Below, in pieces: positions 39,148 through 43,326 of a DNA stretch of 43,326 nt. Under the pieces are notes generated by a model. That model had not been told where the DNA came from. It worked only from the letters and a program-made list of their open reading frames with translations, and ran no database searches. Within the stretch, counting starts at the first letter, position 1. Each line of letters opens with the position of its first letter. A program made the position numbers and the translations under genes. Origin of the DNA: a virus. The stretch covers positions 1 to 43,326 of the IMG/VR virus record IMGVR_UViG_3300046476_000325; one strand, 5' to 3'.

Positions 39148-39335
39148 CGCGCGCGATCGATCCAGTGGTGGCGACCGAGTGTCGGCGGCTCCTCGCCGCG
39201 GCGATGCGGCGGCTCGCCTCCCTCGAACATCCGAGCGGCTACCGCGCGACGCACGAGGGCGAGATCCTGCTCCGCGAGGCGCTGCTCCGCATCCGCCAGG
39301 CCCTCGCGCAGCTCACGGATGGAGCGAGATCGTGA
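39144..39335 (+). CDS. Small helical protein
   Basis: The product has 63 residues from GTG 39144. VVATECRRLLAAAMRRLASLEHPSGYRATHEGEILLREALLRIRQALAQL is two amphipathic helices. It overlaps neighbours by four bases on each side. Confidence 0.6.
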   Translation: MTRAIDPVVATECRRLLAAAMRRLASLEHPSGYRATHEGEILLREALLRIRQALAQLTDGARS

Positions 39336-39553
39336 ACCGGCGCGACGCACTCGCCGCTCTCGTGTCGCTGCCCGCGTTGACACGGATCACGTCGGGGCCG
39401 GTCGCGCCGACCGACGTGATCGTGGCCGAGTACGCGCGCCCGCTGTCGCTCCGACAGAAGGAAGCGATTCGGGTGACGTTGCAGGACGTGTGGCCCGGTC
39501 GACGGATCGTGATCTGCGACGCCGACATCCGCATCAAGGTCGTGGCCGGATGA
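39332..39553 (+). CDS. Small protein with twin-arginine-like opening
   Basis: The product has 73 residues from GTG 39332. It opens NRRDALAALVSLPAL, a short Arg-Arg plus hydrophobic stretch; the rest, DVIVAEYARPLSLRQKEAIRVTLQDVWPGRRIVICDADIRIKVV, resembles a small phage beta-alpha protein of unknown function. The twin Arg is probably not a true Tat signal, since the hydrophobic part is short. Confidence 0.6.
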   Translation: MNRRDALAALVSLPALTRITSGPVAPTDVIVAEYARPLSLRQKEAIRVTLQDVWPGRRIVICDADIRIKVVAG

Positions 39554-40038
39554 CGCTCGCCTTCACCGTCTACGGCGTGCCGATGACCAAAGGGAACCAT
39601 CGCGCGCTGCTTCTGAAAGGGATGCAGTTTCCGATCATCACGGAGAGCAACCGCAATGTCGCGAGCTGGCAGCAGCTCGTGCGCGCGGGCGCGAGCCAGG
39701 CGATCAACGCGCGGCCCGAGGGCGATCGCGCGCTCCTCGCGGCGGGCGTGCGCCTCACGATCGCCTTCTACCTGCCGCGGCCGAAAAAGTTCTCGAAGCG
39801 CGGCGCCTTCGCGCACCACCTGACGAAACCGGATGTTGATCGGCTGTGCCGCGCGATCCTCGATGCGCTGACCGCTGTGGCCTACAGCGACGACAAGCAA
39901 GTCACCGAGATCATCGCGGGCAAGTACTACGCAGCGATCGACGCTCCGGCGCGCGTCGATATCGCCGTCGAACCCGCGCCGCCGTGCCCGGTCGGCGTCC
40001 TGGCGCCCGACCTTCCCTTATTCGAGGTGAGCGTATGA
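39550..40038 (+). CDS. rusA: RusA-type Holliday junction resolvase
   Basis: The product has 162 residues. RusA features: FTVYGVPMTKGNHRA at the start, FYLPRPKKFSKRG, KPDVDRLCRAILDALTAVAYSDDKQV with D95, D97 and D105 as metal-binding acidic residues, and a second Asp pair at 114-115. It resolves branched DNA to allow packaging. It overlaps the 39332 gene and the next by four bases each. Confidence 0.9.
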   Translation: MTLAFTVYGVPMTKGNHRALLLKGMQFPIITESNRNVASWQQLVRAGASQAINARPEGDRALLAAGVRLTIAFYLPRPKKFSKRGAFAHHLTKPDVDRLCRAILDALTAVAYSDDKQVTEIIAGKYYAAIDAPARVDIAVEPAPPCPVGVLAPDLPLFEVSV

Positions 40039-40340
40039 GTTTTGAACCGCCGAACGGGATCTCGAACTTCGTCAACGTCCTGCGCCGCGCCGACCACGAC
40101 GACGCGATCGGCCTGCTGCGCCTGGCCTTTGACAACGCCGCCGCCGAGGCGATCTCGGACGACTTCCGCCTGCGGTGCGCCGCTCCGGCGCTGCTCGAAG
40201 CGTGTAAGCTCGCGCTGCCCGTCTTCGAGGCGCACGGCCTCGACACCGCGGCCCTCATGGCGGCCGTCGAGAAGGTCGAGCGGATCGGCCTCGGGCGCCC
40301 GGTGCTCGTGCGCGGCGGCAAGGATCTCCCGGTTGCCTGA
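40035..40340 (+). CDS. Hypothetical protein after RusA
   Basis: The product has 101 residues. ISNFVNVLRRADHDDAIGLLRLAFDNAAAEAISDDFRLRCAAPALLEACKLALPVFEAHGLDTAALMAAVEKVE is helical, of a type with no function known to me. Its stop overlaps a possible TTG start for the next protein. Confidence 0.65.
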   Translation: MSFEPPNGISNFVNVLRRADHDDAIGLLRLAFDNAAAEAISDDFRLRCAAPALLEACKLALPVFEAHGLDTAALMAAVEKVERIGLGRPVLVRGGKDLPVA

Positions 40341-40449
40341 CAGCTATCGCGACGGGATCGGCGTCTGGCGCTGCCTTGAATGTTTGCGCGTTCAACCCTG
40401 CGACTGCGCGTACCACGCGGGCCGCCTTTTCACCACGAGGAAAACCACG

Positions 40450-41016
40450 ATGCGAATGTTCGATCAGGATCATGTCGGCTGTTACCTCGACGCCATCGAC
40501 CATCGCGTCGAAAAGACCAAGGACGGAAAAGAGATCCGCATGGTCGATCTCACGCTCCGCGTGCAACCGCTGACGGTGGAGCTGGCGCAGGCGCTCGACG
40601 GCGATGTGCGCGCGCTCCTGTTCAATCTCGGCGACGCGCTCCCGAAGGACAAGATCAAGGCGATCGCCTTCGCGCTCACCGTGCCGCGCCAGGCCGTAAG
40701 CGTCCGCCTGCTGCCCGAGGCCGACGACGGCGCGCTGCTCCTGCCCGACGCCGAGATCAGCGGCGTGCGCGCGCGTGTCGAAAAAGGCGTCGACGGGTAC
40801 GCGCTGGTCTTCTACGTGAGCGTCGGCCCGATCGGCGCGCGCGATCTCGAATATCTCGTCGGGTGGCACACACTCCAACGCTTCGTGACCTTCCACCCGC
40901 AGGAACCGGCGCTCGACTTCTCCGCGGCGCCCGAGGGCGAGCCGCTGCCCCCTGCGACGAACCGGCGCGGCCCGCGGCGGATGGCGGCGCCAGAGACGAC
41001 GACGGCGGCGCACTGA
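40450..41016 (+). CDS. Hypothetical replication/recombination-region protein
   Basis: The product has 188 residues from ATG 40450 behind GAGGA. The same frame is open upstream to TTG 40333, which would add WRCLECLRVQPCDCAYHAG, a plausible zinc site, and make a 227-residue protein; the gene may begin there. The main body is beta-rich with RMVDLTLRVQPLTVELAQALDGDVRALLFNLGDALP. An OB-like fold is possible but unsupported. Function unknown. Confidence 0.7.
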   Translation: MRMFDQDHVGCYLDAIDHRVEKTKDGKEIRMVDLTLRVQPLTVELAQALDGDVRALLFNLGDALPKDKIKAIAFALTVPRQAVSVRLLPEADDGALLLPDAEISGVRARVEKGVDGYALVFYVSVGPIGARDLEYLVGWHTLQRFVTFHPQEPALDFSAAPEGEPLPPATNRRGPRRMAAPETTTAAH

Positions 41017-41360
41017 TGCTGCGGCACTTCTGCGATCGCTGCGGCGCCGATGTCACTGACGCGAAATCGTCGGCGGTGTCGGTCGTCGGCGACGCCGACA
41101 TTCACGGCAACGGCGCCGTCACGCTCACGGCCGATCTCTGCGCGCGCTGCCACGACAGTCTCGACGCCTGGCTCGCGCCGAGCGGCTATGCACTCAAACA
41201 TGCGACCACCGCACCCCGCGAAGGAGGATCTGATGCCCACGTACCGATTCCTGATCACCGACCAGACGCCGCTCCTGCAAGCGTGCACGTACCAACCGAG
41301 CGATCGCGCGCCAGGGCGCACGATCTGCGTCAGCGAAAACGGCCTCGCGCTCGTCGTTGA
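41016..41360 (+). CDS. Zinc-ribbon protein with overlapping C-terminus
   Basis: The product has 114 residues from ATG 41016, overlapping the preceding stop. FCDRCGADVTDAKSSAVSVVG...LTADLCARCHDSLDAWL is a zinc ribbon (C-x2-C ... C-x2-C-H). After about residue 70 the frame overlaps the next gene by 128 bases and has low-quality Arg/Pro-rich sequence, so the true end may differ. Confidence 0.65.
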   Translation: MLRHFCDRCGADVTDAKSSAVSVVGDADIHGNGAVTLTADLCARCHDSLDAWLAPSGYALKHATTAPREGGSDAHVPIPDHRPDAAPASVHVPTERSRARAHDLRQRKRPRARR

Positions 41361-41502
41361 ACCGGGCGGCCTGATTCGCGATCTGCGGCCCGGCGAGGAG
41401 GCCGACTCCCCGTGGTGCTGGGCGGATGTCTGCGGCGACCTCCTCGTCTACCGGCCCGATCCGCCGACGATCGTCGCCTTCCGCATGGTGACGCCATCAT
41501 GA
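41233..41502 (+). CDS. Hypothetical protein
   Basis: The product has 89 residues; the ATG has an excellent AAGGAGGATCTG upstream. It is beta-rich (TYRFLITDQTPLLQACTYQPSDR, ICVSENGLALVVEPGGLIRDL, LLVYRPDPPTIVAFRMV). Its stop overlaps the next start. Function unknown. Confidence 0.75.
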   Translation: MPTYRFLITDQTPLLQACTYQPSDRAPGRTICVSENGLALVVEPGGLIRDLRPGEEADSPWCWADVCGDLLVYRPDPPTIVAFRMVTPS

Positions 41503-42653
41503 ACGCGGGATCGCTCGTGCTCCTCGGGAGTGGCTACCACGAGGGCAGCGCGGGCGCGCTCGGCCCGCAGCGCCCCACGATCATGCGCCCGCCGTTGCCG
41601 CCGTTTCCCGAGCCGGTCGACTATCGGACCTCGCTGCCGTTCGCGCTCCCGAGCGGCCGCGCGCTCGACCTCTACCGCGGGCAGTTCTGCGGCCTGCGGA
41701 TCAAGGGCGCGCCCACGGTGCCGGGCAGCAACGGCGCGAACCCCGAGTGCATCATGAGCTGCTTACTCGACAACTATCCGGCGCCGATTCAGGAGGAGTT
41801 CCTCGGCCGATACGCTGAGGATGGCTACACGCACCTTCAACGCTCCCTCGGCCACGCGCTCGGGTACGGCCACTCGATCGAGTCCTTCATCGCGCTCACA
41901 CAGAAGGCGCAGCGCGAGTTCGGCCTGTATAGCGACGTGTGGTTCATCGCGAACGAGTTCCCAGGATTTCAGCACGACGCCGATGCGTCGTACTGGGGGC
42001 CGATCCTCGATCCCTACATCGATCGCTTGCTCGACGCGGGCGCGATCAACTGCGCGTGTCCGAGCTGGCAGATGGATCAGGTGATGGGCGGCGCGCCAGG
42101 CAACCCCACGATCAGCGTGATCGCCCACGTCGCGAAGCGGCTCCCGCCCTCGATCCCGATCTACAGCCATTGGATGAACGAGGCGCTCGCGTGGTGGCGG
42201 AAGGTCGGCGAGAACGCGGACGGCTCCGACATCGGCGAGGTGTGGAGCGACGAATATCAAACGATCGAGGTGCACGATCGTTTTTCGTGGTGGTACGCGA
42301 TGCGGTACTACCTCTCGGGCGGGCACCATCAGGGCAACACGCGGATGTTGACGAAGGAGTACCAAGACAGGCTGTGCGACACCTTGGACTACTTCGGCGA
42401 CGAGAACGGCCGGTGCACGGGTAAGGGCGACATGGGACAGTCGATTCGCAGCGGCGAGCCGCGGCCCTTCGCCCTCACGGTCTTCGAGTGCAGCGCGCAG
42501 GATCAGTTCGACGACACGCCCACCAACGAGTACGCGATCTCGGAGGACGAGGGCGACCTGCGCGGCTATCTGCTGATGTGCACCACCTCGCCGTGGGGCC
42601 ACATGCGCGGGTACGGCAACGGCGCGCGGATGCCCGACGGAGCGCCGTGCTGA
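41499..42653 (+). CDS. Large phage protein with TIM-barrel hydrolase-like features
   Basis: The product has 384 residues. It contains SLGHALGYGHSIESFIALTQKAQREFGL, DVWFIANEFPGFQHDAD, INCACPSWQMDQVMGGAPGNPTISVIAH, IPIYSHWMNEALAWWRKVGE, GEVWSDEYQTIEVHDRFSWWYAMRYY and GHHQGNT. Alternating strand-helix segments and acidic motifs ending strands (N-E-F, W-S-D-E-Y) suggest a TIM-barrel glycosidase-like fold. I recognise the pattern from phage genomes without a tested function. It could be a cell-wall enzyme, as no other lysin is visible. Low-confidence inference. Confidence 0.7.
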   Translation: MNAGSLVLLGSGYHEGSAGALGPQRPTIMRPPLPPFPEPVDYRTSLPFALPSGRALDLYRGQFCGLRIKGAPTVPGSNGANPECIMSCLLDNYPAPIQEEFLGRYAEDGYTHLQRSLGHALGYGHSIESFIALTQKAQREFGLYSDVWFIANEFPGFQHDADASYWGPILDPYIDRLLDAGAINCACPSWQMDQVMGGAPGNPTISVIAHVAKRLPPSIPIYSHWMNEALAWWRKVGENADGSDIGEVWSDEYQTIEVHDRFSWWYAMRYYLSGGHHQGNTRMLTKEYQDRLCDTLDYFGDENGRCTGKGDMGQSIRSGEPRPFALTVFECSAQDQFDDTPTNEYAISEDEGDLRGYLLMCTTSPWGHMRGYGNGARMPDGAPC

Positions 42654-42928
42654 TGGCGAGCAGGCCCACGCGCCAGCGGATCCGCGGCGAGCGCCTCGCG
42701 CGCAAGTGCGAGACGCTGAAGGTGGGCCACGCCTCCCGCGAGGCGGCGCTCGACGCGGCGGAAGCACAGATGCGCGAGGGCCGCGTGGATCCGGGGTGCC
42801 ATGTGATGCCCTACGCCTGTGCGCGCTGCGGCGAGTGGCATCTCCGCAACGAACGGATCGTCTTCTCCGAGCCTCCGGCGAATCTCGCGCGGCACGACTT
42901 CCGGCGCTGGAAAGGCGAGGCCCGGTGA
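42653..42928 (+). CDS. Small zinc-ribbon protein
   Basis: The product has 91 residues. RKCETLKVGHASREAALDAAEAQMREGRVDPGCHVMPYACARCGEWHLRNERI gives C...C-x-x-C and a following His, a typical phage zinc ribbon (the YAC-x2-CG-x-WH type). It lies directly before the HNH gene, as in many cos phages. Overlaps the previous gene by one base. Confidence 0.75.
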   Translation: MASRPTRQRIRGERLARKCETLKVGHASREAALDAAEAQMREGRVDPGCHVMPYACARCGEWHLRNERIVFSEPPANLARHDFRRWKGEAR

Positions 42929-42932
42929 GCTG

Positions 42933-43265
42933 GTGCCGAACGCACCCAAGCGGCCCTGTCCGCGCTGCGGCCGCCTCGTGCTCGGCGGCGGCCGCTGCTC
43001 CCGCCACCCGCGGCCCTCGGCGCGCGAGCGTGGGTATACGCCTGCGTGGGCGCCCTACGCGCGCGCCTGGCTCGCGCGGTTCCCCTACTGCGGCCAGCGC
43101 CAGGACGGTCGCTTCCATCCTGATCAGAGCTGGTGCGCGCGCCGCGGCCAGCGGAACAAAGCGCGCGTCGTCGATCACATCCGATCGCTCGGCTCGGGCG
43201 GCGCGCTGCTCGATCCGGCGAACCTCCAATCGCTCTGCTACTCGTGCAACAACGCGAAGCGGTAG
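42933..43265 (+). CDS. HNH endonuclease
   Basis: The product has 110 residues from GTG 42933. N-terminal CPRCGRLVLGGGRC is a zinc ribbon; the HNH core is ARVVDHIRSLGSGG with D81-H82, LDPANLQSLC and YSCNNAKR at the end. HNH proteins next to the terminase take part in cos cleavage and packaging in HK97-like phages. Here the terminase lies 6 kb further on if the genome is circular, separated by the modification cassette. Confidence 0.9.
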   Translation: MPNAPKRPCPRCGRLVLGGGRCSRHPRPSARERGYTPAWAPYARAWLARFPYCGQRQDGRFHPDQSWCARRGQRNKARVVDHIRSLGSGGALLDPANLQSLCYSCNNAKR

Positions 43266-43326
43266 CCGACGCCACCGCGGGGCCGGGGGGCGGGCAAAAT
43301 CGCTGCCAATCGCGAGCCGTTCTTAC
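43266..43326. other. Right-end non-coding segment
   Basis: No gene in the last 61 bases; a GGGGCCGGGGGGCGGG stretch (43278-43293) is G-rich. With the left end this would be the intergenic segment containing cos. Confidence 0.5.

Noticed and set aside
39332-39553. Genuine Tat-secreted protein
   Set aside because: The twin Arg lacks the full S/T-R-R-x-F-L-K context and the hydrophobic region is short.

Overview
The window reads as an essentially complete genome of a temperate, HK97-type siphovirus (long non-contractile tail) from an unidentified high-GC bacterium. It carries P27-like small and HK97-like large terminase genes, portal, S49 capsid protease, HK97 major capsid, head-tail connectors, tail tube, a frameshifted tail-assembly chaperone pair, tape measure and tail tip/fibre genes in canonical order. 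It also has a tyrosine integrase, a helix-turn-helix repressor, recombination genes and an HNH nuclease. No host chromosomal genes are visible. A 47-bp piece identical in form to the 3' end of an initiator tRNA-Met (CAT) lies between the tail/lysis end and the integrase, with phage genes on both sides. That is the arrangement of an attP in a free or circular phage rather than of an integrated prophage.

Layout: (1) 124-3700, rightward, a translationally coupled three-gene cassette: a ParB-like domain fused to a DNA methyltransferase, a short fold-type II PLP enzyme, and a GNAT-like domain fused to an aspartyl/asparaginyl hydroxylase-type Fe/2OG oxygenase. I infer a DNA base hypermodification system. 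(2) 3697-5845, leftward, five small accessory genes including a DUF3768 protein. (3) 5998-24345, rightward, packaging, head, connector and tail genes. (4) 24342-24734, two small secreted or membrane proteins, possibly lysis-related. (5) 24735-25339, attP with clusters of short repeats. (6) 25340-31287, leftward, the lysogeny operon: it begins with the repressor and ends with brnT-brnA, an excisionase-like gene and the integrase, the last four linked by overlaps. (7) 31288-31524, the repressor operator/promoter region. (8) 31525-43265, rightward, the early operon of small DNA-binding and zinc-ribbon proteins, a RecE/PDDEXK-like exonuclease, a Sak4-like ATPase, a DUF1376-like protein, RusA, a TIM-barrel-like protein of unknown role and an HNH nuclease.

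How the parts fit: the repressor promoter faces left and lies within inverted repeats, as in a lambda-type immunity region. BrnT/BrnA sits upstream of and overlaps the excisionase-like and integrase genes, so toxin-antitoxin autoregulation may also set integrase level. The exonuclease, Sak4-like ATPase and RusA probably form the recombination module. The ParB-methyltransferase/PLP/oxygenase cassette probably protects the DNA. The HNH gene ends 61 bp before the right end of the window; in HK97-like phages cos follows HNH, so the window ends may be the physical cos ends.

No endolysin could be recognised. Unusual stretches are a 665-bp G-rich degenerate repeat between the recombination genes, two coding or near-coding microsatellites, a repeat insertion inside the integrase, and two paralogous excisionase-like proteins. 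All assignments were made by reading motifs and gene order; no database search was possible.
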